Source: Butyricimonas virosa (lineage in GTDB: Bacteria; Bacteroidota; Bacteroidia; Bacteroidales; Marinifilaceae). Taken from it: a stretch of DNA of 64,000 nucleotides. The notes under the pieces are model-generated. The model searched no databases. It was not told the DNA's origin and was given only the letters and a program-made list of their open reading frames with translations. Made by a program: the position numbers and the translations under genes. This document shows positions 1-8,327 of this stretch, piece after piece. The stretch lies in assembly GCF_025148635.1 (NCBI RefSeq), contig NZ_CP102269.1, forward strand, positions 3,906,001 to 3,970,000. Direction: 5' to 3'. Position 1 is the first letter of the stretch, and each line of letters starts with the position of its first letter.

Positions 1-40
1 ACTCGCAATCGTTAGCGCGAAAGTAGAAATAAATAATCAA

Positions 41-62
41 TTTGTAATGCAGACATTACAAA
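41..62 (-). terminator. Putative terminator hairpin after the AlaX-like gene
   Basis: A perfect 9-bp inverted repeat (TTTGTAATG / CATTACAAA) with a 4-nt loop lies about 40 bp past the stop of the leftward gene. On the minus strand it is followed by a T-rich stretch. The stem is AT-rich, so termination strength is uncertain. Confidence 0.5.
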
Positions 63-103
63 AAAGTTCATTTCCGGAGAAAAGTTTATTATTTACTCTT
101 GTT

Positions 104-568
104 TCATTTTCCGAGCTTGAAACGAATACGCAATACTCCATCATTGAAATCAAATGAGATGATGCGAAAAGTGCCGATCTCGGCCGTGTTGGTGACATGA
201 AGTCCGATGCAGGCGCATTGATCATAATCTCCGATACGAATTACTCGTACAGTCTTGATTCCCGGTTCAGGAAGGCGGGTAAGGTTGATGCCTGCCGGAA
301 CCTGATCGATCGGGTAGAAAATTTCTTCCACGTTAATGTTTTGTTGTATAATGTCGTTTACCGCTTGCTCCACGGTGGCAATGTCTTCGGCAGAAGGTGT
401 CGTTTTGAAGTGGTAATCACATTTAGATTTTTTTTTCTCGATATGGGCAGAGAAGGAACGTTCACAATGGAAGTATTTGACCATCTGAGAATTTAGTAGG
501 TGTTCCACCGTATGCATCGGTGGATATTCTTGTTTGTTGTGTTCGTTGAGTTGAATTTCTTGTTCCAT
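104..568 (-). CDS. AlaX-like tRNA-editing (SAD) domain protein
   Basis: A 154-residue protein resembling the second additional domain of alanyl/threonyl-tRNA synthetases. It carries both halves of the zinc-site signature: HTVEH (HxxxH, residues 19-23) and CIGLH (CxxxH) near the C terminus. Free-standing proteins of this class (AlaX) hydrolyse mischarged aminoacyl-tRNA in the cytoplasm, and this is the inferred role. The length fits the short AlaX type. The first 8 residues (MEQEIQLN) and the DNA beneath them are almost identical to the start of the RhuM-Fic gene 3 bp upstream, so the two starts are copies of one sequence. The gene is probably co-transcribed with that neighbour. The substrate amino acid cannot be read from the sequence. 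Confidence 0.72.
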   Translation of the reverse strand: MEQEIQLNEHNKQEYPPMHTVEHLLNSQMVKYFHCERSFSAHIEKKKSKCDYHFKTTPSAEDIATVEQAVNDIIQQNINVEEIFYPIDQVPAGINLTRLPEPGIKTVRVIRIGDYDQCACIGLHVTNTAEIGTFRIISFDFNDGVLRIRFKLGK

Positions 569-570
569 AT
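530..570. repeat. Direct repeat copy A: shared 5' end of two neighbouring genes
   Basis: This segment covers the start codon and first codons of the AlaX-like gene. It recurs at 1589-1622 over the start of the RhuM-Fic gene. The copies share ATTCTTGTTTGTT, then GAGTTGAATTTCTTGTTCCATAT, split in this copy by a 9-bp insertion. Confidence 0.85.
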
Positions 571-571
571 A

Positions 572-1621
572 TTAATTATTTTGATTGATTAAATTCACGA
601 CGACCTTAACCATAATATCTTTTTCTTCCGTATGGCTTTCTGCAATCATTAAAGTAAGAGCTACGAGGGTATTATCCGCAATCCTTTTTTCTCCATTAGG
701 GGAATAGAGAATACCGTTATTTTCCATGAACCAAAGGAATAACATGGCTGCGATTCGTTTATTGCCATCGCTAAAAGAATGGTTCTTGGTTACCAGATAA
801 AGTAACATGGCAGCTTTTTCTTCAATGCTGGGATAAAGTTCTATGCCATCGAAAGTTTGGTAAATAGTTGCAATAGAACTTTTAAATGATTGGTCTTTTT
901 CATGTGCAAATAATTTGCTTTCTCCAAATTTCCCTTTTAGGCTTCGAATGGCTTCCATGGCGTTTTCGTACGTAGCATGGAATCTGTCGCCTTTTGTTGT
1001 ATTTTCAATGAAGAGTTGTTGATAATCGTATTTATCTAAGGTATCAAGGGCATAAACATAATCGGTTACGACGGCTAATAACCCTTTGGATTGGTCGGAT
1101 GTTAATTGTTCTTGGTTTTTGAGTGTATTACCGAGAATATGAACCATGTCTTTTAGTTCTTGATACCGTTCAAGTTTTATTTTTTGGTTGATAGCATATC
1201 CTTTGATAAGGTAGTCTTTTAATATTTTGTTTGCCCAAATACGGAATTGGGTACCGCGTTTGGAATTAACCCGATAGCCGACAGATATTATCATATCTAA
1301 ATTGTAATAAGGAATATATCGGGTTACATTTCTTTTTCCCTCTGTTCGAACTTGTGCAATTTTTGCACAAGTTGACTCTGACTCCAATTCTTGACTTTTA
1401 TAAATATTGTTTATATGGCGCAAAATGGCTGTGCGGTCTGTTTGGAACAAATCACTCATTTGCGCTTGTGTTAGCCAAACAGTTTCTTTGTCCATCTTTA
1501 CATCTAGCTTGATTTCTCCATCTTCTGTTTGATAGATAATAATATCATTCAAAGTAGGATTAAAATCAGTCGTGCATGTTGGTAGACATTCTTGTTTGTT
1601 GAGTTGAATTTCTTGTTCCAT
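572..1621 (-). CDS. RhuM family protein fused to a Doc-type Fic domain
   Basis: A 349-residue two-domain protein. Residues about 20-150 match the RhuM/virulence-protein fold (TVWLTQAQMSDLF, then NLDMIISVGYRVNSKRGTQFR), a phage-antirepressor-like module. Residues about 190-330 are a Fic/Doc domain with the loop HSFSDGNKRIAA starting at H281. The loop has K where AMPylating Fic enzymes have G (GNKR rather than GNGR) and lacks the second arginine, as in Doc-like phosphotransferases, so target phosphorylation is more likely than AMPylation. No Phd-like antitoxin gene is adjacent. The gene sits 3 bp upstream of the AlaX-like gene and shares its 5' end. The RhuM part may target or restrain the Fic part; this is inference. 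Confidence 0.85.
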   Translation of the reverse strand: MEQEIQLNKQECLPTCTTDFNPTLNDIIIYQTEDGEIKLDVKMDKETVWLTQAQMSDLFQTDRTAILRHINNIYKSQELESESTCAKIAQVRTEGKRNVTRYIPYYNLDMIISVGYRVNSKRGTQFRIWANKILKDYLIKGYAINQKIKLERYQELKDMVHILGNTLKNQEQLTSDQSKGLLAVVTDYVYALDTLDKYDYQQLFIENTTKGDRFHATYENAMEAIRSLKGKFGESKLFAHEKDQSFKSSIATIYQTFDGIELYPSIEEKAAMLLYLVTKNHSFSDGNKRIAAMLFLWFMENNGILYSPNGEKRIADNTLVALTLMIAESHTEEKDIMVKVVVNLINQNN

Positions 1622-1622
1622 A
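1589..1622. repeat. Direct repeat copy B: shared 5' end of two neighbouring genes
   Basis: The second copy of the gene-start sequence described at 530-570, here without the 9-bp insertion. The two copies lie about 1,050 bp apart and exactly bracket the RhuM-Fic coding region. Confidence 0.85.
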
Positions 1623-1715
1623 TTTTACTATTCTTAGTAATCTAATATATCAATAAATGTTCCAAACGTTTCGTTTTCTTTTTTTGTCATTACAAATATT
1701 ATGAAGCTGTCATGA

Positions 1716-2186
1716 TTAATTAAGCTTGTGCCATGCCCTTTGTTCGTGTTTGTCAAAAGTGAGTTCGTATTTTCTTAATCTTCGTTTGGATTTGAATGTC
1801 CATTTTTCCGGCTTCCAGTAAGTGAATTCCACGAGAGTGGTATTAGCATAGATATGCTGGATCCATTTTCCCCAGAATTGAAGGTCGTTTTCTTCAAACC
1901 TGTAATCGTCCGGTTTATAGTATTTACTACATAATTCAGCTCCTTCTTCCAGTACTATTTTGGAGTGTGGGTACACGACATGAGTGGTGTCATTTAGACG
2001 AGAGTCCATGTTTTCTCCGGTTTGCCAGCTTCCATATAACCGGAGCGTGTCGTAATTCACGATGATCTGGAGCGTGTCGTCCGTGTTGTTGAGCACGTGG
2101 TATTCGTCTTGACACCAGTAATCGCATCCTGTAAATAGAATTGCCAACGAGAAGAGTAACATTTTTAGCCGTTTTTTATTTTTCAT
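1716..2186 (-). CDS. Small lipoprotein of unknown function
   Basis: A 156-residue predicted lipoprotein. The start at 2186 is preferred over an upstream ATG at 2357 because it is followed directly by a basic N terminus, a hydrophobic core and the lipobox FTGC (cysteine about residue 21). The extra upstream residues look nothing like a signal peptide. The mature part is rich in Trp, Tyr and charged residues (WGKWIQHIYANTTLVEFTYW). I do not recognise the family. It stands alone, leftward, and diverges from fabG. Confidence 0.7.
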   Translation of the reverse strand: MKNKKRLKMLLFSLAILFTGCDYWCQDEYHVLNNTDDTLQIIVNYDTLRLYGSWQTGENMDSRLNDTTHVVYPHSKIVLEEGAELCSKYYKPDDYRFEENDLQFWGKWIQHIYANTTLVEFTYWKPEKWTFKSKRRLRKYELTFDKHEQRAWHKLN

Positions 2187-2366
2187 GTCGTATTGTTGTT
2201 GGTTTGCGGTAATATAAATAGTCTTGTAATTACAAGTGTAATGCTTTTTAGGAAAATAAACAATTATTTCTCGATGTAATGCTTTATATGGCTGTAATTG
2301 GTTTGCTTTTGGGAAGAGGTTCATGCTTTCAAAGTGAAAATAATTTCCTGTTTTCAATTAATTAAC

Positions 2367-2374
2367 TAACTTTG
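2367..2374 (+). promoter_or_regulatory. Putative -7 promoter element of fabG
   Basis: TAACTTTG matches the Bacteroidetes TAnnTTTG consensus about 90 bp upstream of the fabG start. No clear -33 TTG was found at the usual distance, so support comes from one box only. Confidence 0.45.
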
Positions 2375-2460
2375 TCGCTTGATCGGGTGGGATTTTCCCG
2401 CCGCGGGATCACTTGACAAGTGGTTCCGGTTTAAATTTAGGTTTAAATAAAACTGTAATT

Positions 2461-3207
2461 ATGAAGTTATTAGAAGGAAAGACCGCCATTATCACGGGGG
2501 CATCACGAGGAATCGGAAAGGCTGTGGCATTGGAATTTGCCCGTCAAGGAGCGAACATCGCTTTCACCGATTTAAGATATGATGAAATAGCTCAGGAAAC
2601 CGAAAAAGAAATTGCCGCTTTGGGTGTGAAAGCTAAAATGTTTGCTTCCAATGCTGCTGATTTCGCGGCTACGAATGCTACCGTGGATGAGATTGTTAAA
2701 GAATTCGGACGTGTAGATATACTTGTAAATAATGCTGGTATCACGAAAGACACCTTGTTAATGCGTATGAGTGAAGAACAATGGGATGCCGTGATCAACG
2801 TGAATTTGAAGTCTGTGTTTAATTTCACGAAAGCCGTGTCTGCCATTATGTTACGTCAGAAATCAGGTTCCATTATCAGCATGAGTTCCGTGGTAGGAGT
2901 GAGTGGTAATGCCGGACAAGCAAACTACGCTGCATCTAAAGCCGGGATTATCGGATTCACGAAGAGCGTGGCCAAAGAACTCGGCTCTCGTAATATTCGT
3001 GCTAACGCTGTTGCTCCGGGATTTATCATTACAGATATGACCGCACAATTGTCTGAGGATGTGCGTAAGGAGTGGGCTGCTAAAATTCCATTGAAGAGAG
3101 GTGGTACTCCGGAGGACATTGCGAAGGTATGCGTATTCTTGGCTTCTGACTTGTCTGCTTACGTGACAGGTCAGACAATCCACGTTTGTGGGGGAATGAA
3201 TATGTAA
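2461..3207 (+). CDS. fabG: 3-oxoacyl-[acyl-carrier-protein] reductase
   Basis: A 248-residue short-chain dehydrogenase/reductase. The NADPH-binding motif TGASRGIG is at residues 12-19, NNAG at about 90, and the catalytic Ser, Tyr and Lys lie in SMSSVVG and NYAASK. The length and the C-terminal TGQTIHVCGGMNM are typical of FabG. It reduces 3-oxoacyl-ACP to 3-hydroxyacyl-ACP in fatty-acid elongation. The ATG at 2461 is chosen because an upstream in-frame ATG at 2413 would add 16 non-conserved residues. The gene is monocistronic between divergent and convergent neighbours and ends at a strong hairpin shared with the histidine kinase. Confidence 0.95.
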   Translation: MKLLEGKTAIITGASRGIGKAVALEFARQGANIAFTDLRYDEIAQETEKEIAALGVKAKMFASNAADFAATNATVDEIVKEFGRVDILVNNAGITKDTLLMRMSEEQWDAVINVNLKSVFNFTKAVSAIMLRQKSGSIISMSSVVGVSGNAGQANYAASKAGIIGFTKSVAKELGSRNIRANAVAPGFIITDMTAQLSEDVRKEWAAKIPLKRGGTPEDIAKVCVFLASDLSAYVTGQTIHVCGGMNM

Positions 3208-3254
3208 GATCCGCCTAAAAGTTTGGTTATAATTGTCGCAGATGCGAGACGATA

Positions 3255-3285
3255 GGGGTATTGAATTTCAATACCCCATTCTTTT
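3255..3285. terminator. Bidirectional terminator between fabG and the histidine kinase
   Basis: An 11-bp perfect stem (GGGGTATTGAA / TTCAATACCCC, 3255-3277) is followed rightward by TTCTTTTT. The right arm overlaps the last codons and the stop of the leftward kinase gene, so the hairpin lies partly within coding sequence. Confidence 0.8.
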
Positions 3286-4893
3286 TATCGGATGTTGAAT
3301 CGTGAAATGGGAGCCTTTTCCAATTTCGGAGGTTACCGTGATCGTCCCTTTTAAATGTTCTACGATTGTATGGCTGATTGCCAAGCCTAGGCCTGTTCCT
3401 TGAACAAAATTGTCGCCCTTATAGAAACGTTCGAAAATACGGTTTATTTTATCTTCGTCAATTCCGGTACCCGTGTCTTTCACGAAAATGGAAACCTGAT
3501 CGTTATTCTGCCTGTAACCGAGTGTGATTGCTCCTTTGGAGGTAAACTTAATTGCATTGTTGATTAAGTTATTGATGACTTGTTTTAAGCGTAAAGGATC
3601 GGTTGTGATGATTGTGTCGGTTGCAGGAAGGTCCAGAAGTAATTCTACCTCTTGCGGGACGTTTATTTGTTGGGCTCGTAAGATGTTTTGTAATAAAGGT
3701 GTAAGCGGTTGTTCCGTTATGTTGAAAACCATCGTGTTTGATTCTATTTTTGAGAGATCGAGTATGTCGGATATAAGTGCCAGTAACTGTTCGCAATTCA
3801 GGTTGATCAGTGATAAGAATTCTTTGACTTCCTCTTTCTTGAAGGCCATATCCCCATCAACTAGTAAATTGGAAAAGCCTACAATGGCATTTAATGGTGT
3901 CCGGATTTCATGACTCATGTTGGCGAGGAATACACTTTTAAGTTTATCGCTTTGTTGTGCCTTGTCACGGGCAATGATTAATTCTTCTTCAATTTTCTTG
4001 TGTTCCTGTGTACTCATACAAACACCGACAAGTCGAAAAGGAATCCGGGTTCCTTGTCCGAGGTAGGTAGATTGTGCTTCGAACCATTCCCATTTTCCAT
4101 CCCCCCGGTGAAGACGATAGCTCACGGGATCTTCGATAAAATTTCCTTGGGCTTGGAGTGTGAGGGCTTTGAGTACTCCGGCTATGTCATCGGGATGTAC
4201 CAGTTGGGCGAATTGTTCGTTTGTCAGCGTACAATCCCCGGCCGGAATGCCAAGATGTTCGAAATAACGTGGATCAATAGTCATCAGATTACATTTCGTG
4301 TCATATGACCAAGGAAATATCTTCGTGCGACGTAAAGCCATGTTTAACACGTATTCTTGGGTAAGTTCCGTCACGACGTTGCGAAACGTGAATAGGATAT
4401 AATTTGAGTTTTTTTCTACGGTAACATTTTTGAAATAACCTTTCGCTAGAAAAGAGATCGTATTGATGGTCCCGTAAATGAACGTGTCAGGTGGGAGTGT
4501 AACTTCCTGCTCGTCTTTTTGCAGGCGTCCCAAGAGTTCGTCCAAAATATTGATATTCTCATGGAAAATTGAAAATACTTCCCGAATGTTTTTATTCTTT
4601 ATGTCTTGTTTCTGAACCCCTAGTTCGGCACTGGCCTGACGATTTACTTGTTTGATGTTTCCATTCGGAGTTAATAGTATAAATCCTGCCGGCACGGAAT
4701 CAAGAAGTTCTCGAGCGAACTTTTGTTGCGTGTCTAATTGCTTTTTCTTTACCAGTCTTTCGTGTTTCCGCTTTCGTGCTATCAAATAGAAAACGAGGGA
4801 GAGAATGACGATAGCGGCCAATAGGATAATGTTTAATATTATACTGTATCGAATAGATGCGCCGCCAGTGAATAAGTTTATCTGGTCAATCAT
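3268..4893 (-). CDS. PAS-domain sensor histidine kinase
   Basis: A 541-residue membrane sensor kinase. One transmembrane helix (about residues 15-38) follows a very short outside segment. Two PAS-type regions follow (about 55-165 and 175-300, the second ending in a PAC-like stretch), then a HisKA domain with phospho-acceptor H328 in NMSHEIRTPLN, and a HATPase domain with N, G1 and G2 boxes (NNLINNAIKF, DTGTGIDE, GTGLGLAIS). No receiver domain is present. The start overlaps the end of the upstream AraC-type gene by 4 bp (ATGA), so the two are translationally coupled and the AraC protein may be a functional partner. The PAS ligand is unknown. Confidence 0.92.
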   Translation of the reverse strand: MIDQINLFTGGASIRYSIILNIILLAAIVILSLVFYLIARKRKHERLVKKKQLDTQQKFARELLDSVPAGFILLTPNGNIKQVNRQASAELGVQKQDIKNKNIREVFSIFHENINILDELLGRLQKDEQEVTLPPDTFIYGTINTISFLAKGYFKNVTVEKNSNYILFTFRNVVTELTQEYVLNMALRRTKIFPWSYDTKCNLMTIDPRYFEHLGIPAGDCTLTNEQFAQLVHPDDIAGVLKALTLQAQGNFIEDPVSYRLHRGDGKWEWFEAQSTYLGQGTRIPFRLVGVCMSTQEHKKIEEELIIARDKAQQSDKLKSVFLANMSHEIRTPLNAIVGFSNLLVDGDMAFKKEEVKEFLSLINLNCEQLLALISDILDLSKIESNTMVFNITEQPLTPLLQNILRAQQINVPQEVELLLDLPATDTIITTDPLRLKQVINNLINNAIKFTSKGAITLGYRQNNDQVSIFVKDTGTGIDEDKINRIFERFYKGDNFVQGTGLGLAISHTIVEHLKGTITVTSEIGKGSHFTIQHPIKRMGY

Positions 4894-5804
4894 GATGTTT
4901 TGCGTGTTGTGTTGTTTAATTGATTGTTCCTGTATTCCCGTGGAGACATTTTCATGATGCGTTTAAAGAATTTCGTGAAGGCGGATGGAGAGGAAAAATT
5001 CAGACTATAACCGATTTCTTGTATGGTTTTGGTACTTGAAACAAGTAGGGATTTTGCCAGTGCAATCACATAATAGTCGATCCATTCCCCGGCAAATTTT
5101 CCACTTGTAGCATGAATGACTGATGATAGGTATTTAGGAGTCAGGTATAATTTGTTCGCATAGAAAATAATGTCACGTTCTTTGAGATGATATTCTTCAA
5201 CGAGCGTGATGAAACGGTTGAATATGCTATTGGGATGTGATAACTCGAAATTTTTATCTTGCATATAGCGGTAAACGAAATTGTAGAGATCATAAAATAA
5301 AGCATGTGCTAGTTTATGTACAGCTAGTTCAGAAAAATGAGGATTCAGTTTATCTGTTTTCCTGGATAGCAATGAATAATATGATTCCAATAGTTTAATT
5401 TCATCCTCGTTGAGTCCGACTACCGGATGATATTGCATTTTAAACCGCAAGGGAATCATTTCTTGGCACTTCTCTTTAAAATAGTCTGACGAAATGAAAA
5501 TAATCCTCGCCTCGTAATCCGGTGTTGTATGAATCGGTTTGATAACTTGCTTGGGTAACATGATAATCAAATGATTCTTTTTAATACGATAGTTTTGAGT
5601 GTTGATCATAATTTCCGCTTCACCCCGGGTGCAAAGCGAGAAAGAACAAGTTTCGGTCACGATGATTCCCTGTTTCCTGATTTCTTCTCCAATGAATGCT
5701 TTTTCATTGGTCACGTGGTTATAAATGATTAGACTTTCCGAGGTGTAATCCGGGGGTACCCGCCGGGCGAGTACCTTGATGTTGATAGTCGTGGATTCTT
5801 TCAT
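4890..5804 (-). CDS. AraC family transcriptional regulator
   Basis: A 304-residue regulator. The C-terminal ~100 residues hold two helix-turn-helix motifs of the AraC/XylS type, ending in the family signature SPSAFTKFFKRIMKMSPREYR. The N-terminal ~180 residues look like a cupin-type sensing domain. It is the first gene of a two-gene leftward operon with the PAS histidine kinase (4-bp overlap). A direct signalling link between an AraC protein and a receiver-less kinase is not established by sequence. The gene diverges from a TPR lipoprotein across 275 bp in which I found no clear TAnnTTTG box. Confidence 0.92.
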   Translation of the reverse strand: MKESTTINIKVLARRVPPDYTSESLIIYNHVTNEKAFIGEEIRKQGIIVTETCSFSLCTRGEAEIMINTQNYRIKKNHLIIMLPKQVIKPIHTTPDYEARIIFISSDYFKEKCQEMIPLRFKMQYHPVVGLNEDEIKLLESYYSLLSRKTDKLNPHFSELAVHKLAHALFYDLYNFVYRYMQDKNFELSHPNSIFNRFITLVEEYHLKERDIIFYANKLYLTPKYLSSVIHATSGKFAGEWIDYYVIALAKSLLVSSTKTIQEIGYSLNFSSPSAFTKFFKRIMKMSPREYRNNQLNNTTRKTS

Positions 5805-6079
5805 TTTCCATCTAAATAGTTGAGCAAAGGAATGAATAATCTACTATATATCCAACGGTGTTCCGACGTTTAGTTTATTTATACCGTCCTAAAGGAAACT
5901 AATAATTTATTGACAATTCATGCGCTTTATCTAGGAAGTTGTTTTTTCTCGATGACCGTTTGGTTATTTCCCGGAATATTTCTACTTTTAAAACATCGTA
6001 TTTGAATGGTTGCCGAAAAGTCAGGCCGTGATTGTGGCTCACTTTTTGTAAACTCAAAATAAAACAAACAAGTAATTTC

Positions 6080-7063
6080 ATGGAAAGGTATATAAAATAT
6101 AAGGTGAAGGCCGGGCTAAAGATAGTCGGGGCGTTCTTGTTCGTGGGCTTTTTAGCTTCATGTAGTAGTTACAAAGTGCTGAATATTGACGTGTTGCATC
6201 CGGGAGAGTTGAATGTCGGAAACAAGAATGCGCAGATTTTGTTTATTGACCGGAAGCTGGTGCATGAGTCGGATTCTCTCTCCGCATACCAGTTGTTTGC
6301 TAGTTTGCGGTTACGGAGAGACGAGGTTGTCAATCATTTCTATAATGGGGTGCGTGACGGGTTACGTAACGGGGTACAACCTATTTTGTTGGTTAAAGGG
6401 TTGGGATTGAACACGGGATATATTCCGGACGGGTATACCCCTGCGCCGATTTCACCGGAAGGTATTGCCGCATTGGAAAAGATTTCCGGACAAACATACG
6501 TTCTCTCGGTGGAATATTGTAAGTTCGGGCTGGATGGTGCGAGTCGGTTGATGCTTGATACTAATCTCTTCGTGCGTTTATATGACCCGGATGGTGTTGT
6601 GGTGGATTCCGCAACTACTCATAAATTGGATGATGTGGACGAGACGCTATTCGAGGGAAATAATTATGATATAATTTGTAATTTCTTTTACAATAACGGG
6701 GTGAAGTATGCGGAACGTTTGGTGCCGACATGGAAACCTGAACAGCGTAGGATTTACACGAATAACCGTCTGTTGAATCTCGGTTACTATCATTTTGAGA
6801 ATGAGAATGACGAGGAGGCACAACGGATATGGAATGCGGCCTTGAACTTGAAACCGAAGGTGGCAGCTCGTGCCGCGGTGAACTTGGCATGGTTCTATGA
6901 AAAAGATGGTAACTTTTCGTCAGCGAAAGCTTTATTGGAGGCGGCTTTGAAAACATTACAAGCAAATAACATCAATGACAACTTGTCCGTATATATTACG
7001 GATTACATAAAGCGTTTGGAGAAACGTATCCAGGATGAAACCAAAATTATGGAACAGTTATAA
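6080..7063 (+). CDS. TPR-containing lipoprotein (resembles DUF6340 proteins)
   Basis: A 327-residue predicted lipoprotein. The start at 6080 is chosen because a signal peptide with lipobox FLASC begins there, whereas the upstream start at 6032 precedes an unrelated stretch. The N-terminal half has the SYKVLNIDVLHPGELNV pattern that I associate, from memory, with Bacteroidetes lipoproteins annotated DUF6340. The C-terminal third has two tetratricopeptide-like helical repeats (NEDEEAQRIWNAALNLKP; DGNFSSAKALLEAALK). It is likely tethered to the inner face of the outer membrane. The alcohol dehydrogenase gene starts 13 bp downstream and is probably co-transcribed. Function unknown. Confidence 0.72.
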   Translation: MERYIKYKVKAGLKIVGAFLFVGFLASCSSYKVLNIDVLHPGELNVGNKNAQILFIDRKLVHESDSLSAYQLFASLRLRRDEVVNHFYNGVRDGLRNGVQPILLVKGLGLNTGYIPDGYTPAPISPEGIAALEKISGQTYVLSVEYCKFGLDGASRLMLDTNLFVRLYDPDGVVVDSATTHKLDDVDETLFEGNNYDIICNFFYNNGVKYAERLVPTWKPEQRRIYTNNRLLNLGYYHFENENDEEAQRIWNAALNLKPKVAARAAVNLAWFYEKDGNFSSAKALLEAALKTLQANNINDNLSVYITDYIKRLEKRIQDETKIMEQL

Positions 7064-7076
7064 ACGATTTTAAAGC

Positions 7077-8234
7077 ATGAGAAATTTCGATTATTACAAT
7101 CCCGTGAAAATTCTTTTCGGGAAAGGAAAAATTGCCGAGATCGCAAAATGGATTCCGAAAGGGATGAAAGTTATGATGACCTACGGTGGTGGAAGCATCA
7201 AGAAAAACGGTGTCTACGAACAAGTGATGGATGCGTTGCAAGGGTTTGATATTGTAGAGTTCGGGGGGATCGAGCCAAATCCGAAATACGAGACTTTGAT
7301 GCGAGCCGTGGAATTGGCAAAACAGGAAAACGTGGGATTTCTTTTGGCTGTAGGAGGAGGTTCCGTGATTGACGGGACGAAATTTATTGCTGCTGTAACT
7401 TGTTTCGAGGGGAATGAACCTTGGGATATCGTGGCAAAAGGTGCACGGGTGAATGCGGCACTTCCGTTGGGAGCCGTACTGACCCTTCCGGCTACAGGAT
7501 CGGAAATGAATAGTGGCGGGGTGATCACTCGCCAGTCCACTTTGGAAAAACTGGCATTCAATTCTCGTCACGTGTTCCCGAAATTTTCTGTACTAGACCC
7601 GATGGTGACTTATTCATTACCTATGAAACAAGTGGCTAACGGGGTGGTCGACACTTTCGTGCATGTTATGGAACAATATTATACTTTCCCGGAACAAGCA
7701 GAGATACAAGATCGTTTTTCTGAATCAATCTTGAAGACTTTGATTGAGTTGGGACCGAAGTTGATTCATGCCGAGAAACCGAATTATGAAGATCGTGCCA
7801 ACTTCATGTGGGCGGCCACGATGGGGTTGAACGGTTTGATTGCCTGCGGGGTATCGCAAGACTGGTCAACTCACCATATCGGTCATGAATTGACTGCTTT
7901 CAACGGGTTGGATCATGGAATCACGCTGGCGATTGTTTTACCGGGAGTGATGAATGCCACGAAAATTAAACGTCGAGAGAAATTGTTGCAATATGCCGCA
8001 CGTGTGTGGAATATTGACACAGATCAACCCGATGCTGCCGATCAAGCGATTGCCCGTACGGAACAATTTTTCAATGAATTGGGCGTGAAGACCCGCCTGT
8101 CTGATTATGGCGTGGGTATTGATACGATCGACCGTATTGAAAAGCGTTTCCGTGAACGGGGGGATTTTGCCCTAGGCGGTATCGATGATGTGAACGTGGA
8201 TAATGTGAGAGCGATATTAACTTCAAGACTTTAA
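7077..8234 (+). CDS. Iron-containing alcohol dehydrogenase, YqhD/butanol dehydrogenase type
   Basis: A 385-residue type III (iron-dependent) alcohol dehydrogenase. The nucleotide-binding GGGSVIDGTK motif is at about residue 98. The four metal ligands are visible and spaced much as in YqhD: D192, H196, H266 and H280. It should reduce aldehydes such as butanal, using NAD(P)H, in the cytoplasm. Cofactor preference cannot be fixed from motifs. It follows the TPR lipoprotein by 13 bp. The stop runs directly into an AT-rich inverted repeat. Confidence 0.92.
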   Translation: MRNFDYYNPVKILFGKGKIAEIAKWIPKGMKVMMTYGGGSIKKNGVYEQVMDALQGFDIVEFGGIEPNPKYETLMRAVELAKQENVGFLLAVGGGSVIDGTKFIAAVTCFEGNEPWDIVAKGARVNAALPLGAVLTLPATGSEMNSGGVITRQSTLEKLAFNSRHVFPKFSVLDPMVTYSLPMKQVANGVVDTFVHVMEQYYTFPEQAEIQDRFSESILKTLIELGPKLIHAEKPNYEDRANFMWAATMGLNGLIACGVSQDWSTHHIGHELTAFNGLDHGITLAIVLPGVMNATKIKRREKLLQYAARVWNIDTDQPDAADQAIARTEQFFNELGVKTRLSDYGVGIDTIDRIEKRFRERGDFALGGIDDVNVDNVRAILTSRL

Positions 8235-8326
8235 TAATTGAGAATGGAGAATTGAAAATGGAAAATGGCAAAAGTGTCTTTTTTCAAATTCAATTCTCCA
8301 TTTTCAATTTTCAATTTTCAATTGCC
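8235..8326. repeat. AT-rich inverted repeat made of AATTGA/GAATGGA words
   Basis: The gap between two rightward genes consists almost wholly of short words such as AATTGAGAATGGAGAATTG on the left and CAATTCTCCATTTTCAATT on the right. The arms are reverse complements with one mismatch over 19 bp and enclose about 35 bp. The right arm continues as two more TTTTCAATT copies. From memory, elements of this style are scattered in Bacteroidetes genomes as small dispersed repeats. In RNA it would form a long hairpin between the two cistrons. Confidence 0.75.
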
Positions 8327-8327
8327 T

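Noticed and set aside
5899..6081. Small leftward open frame in the AraC/lipoprotein gap
   Set aside because: No domain, signal peptide or leader; it overlaps the 5' end of the lipoprotein gene and is best read as chance.
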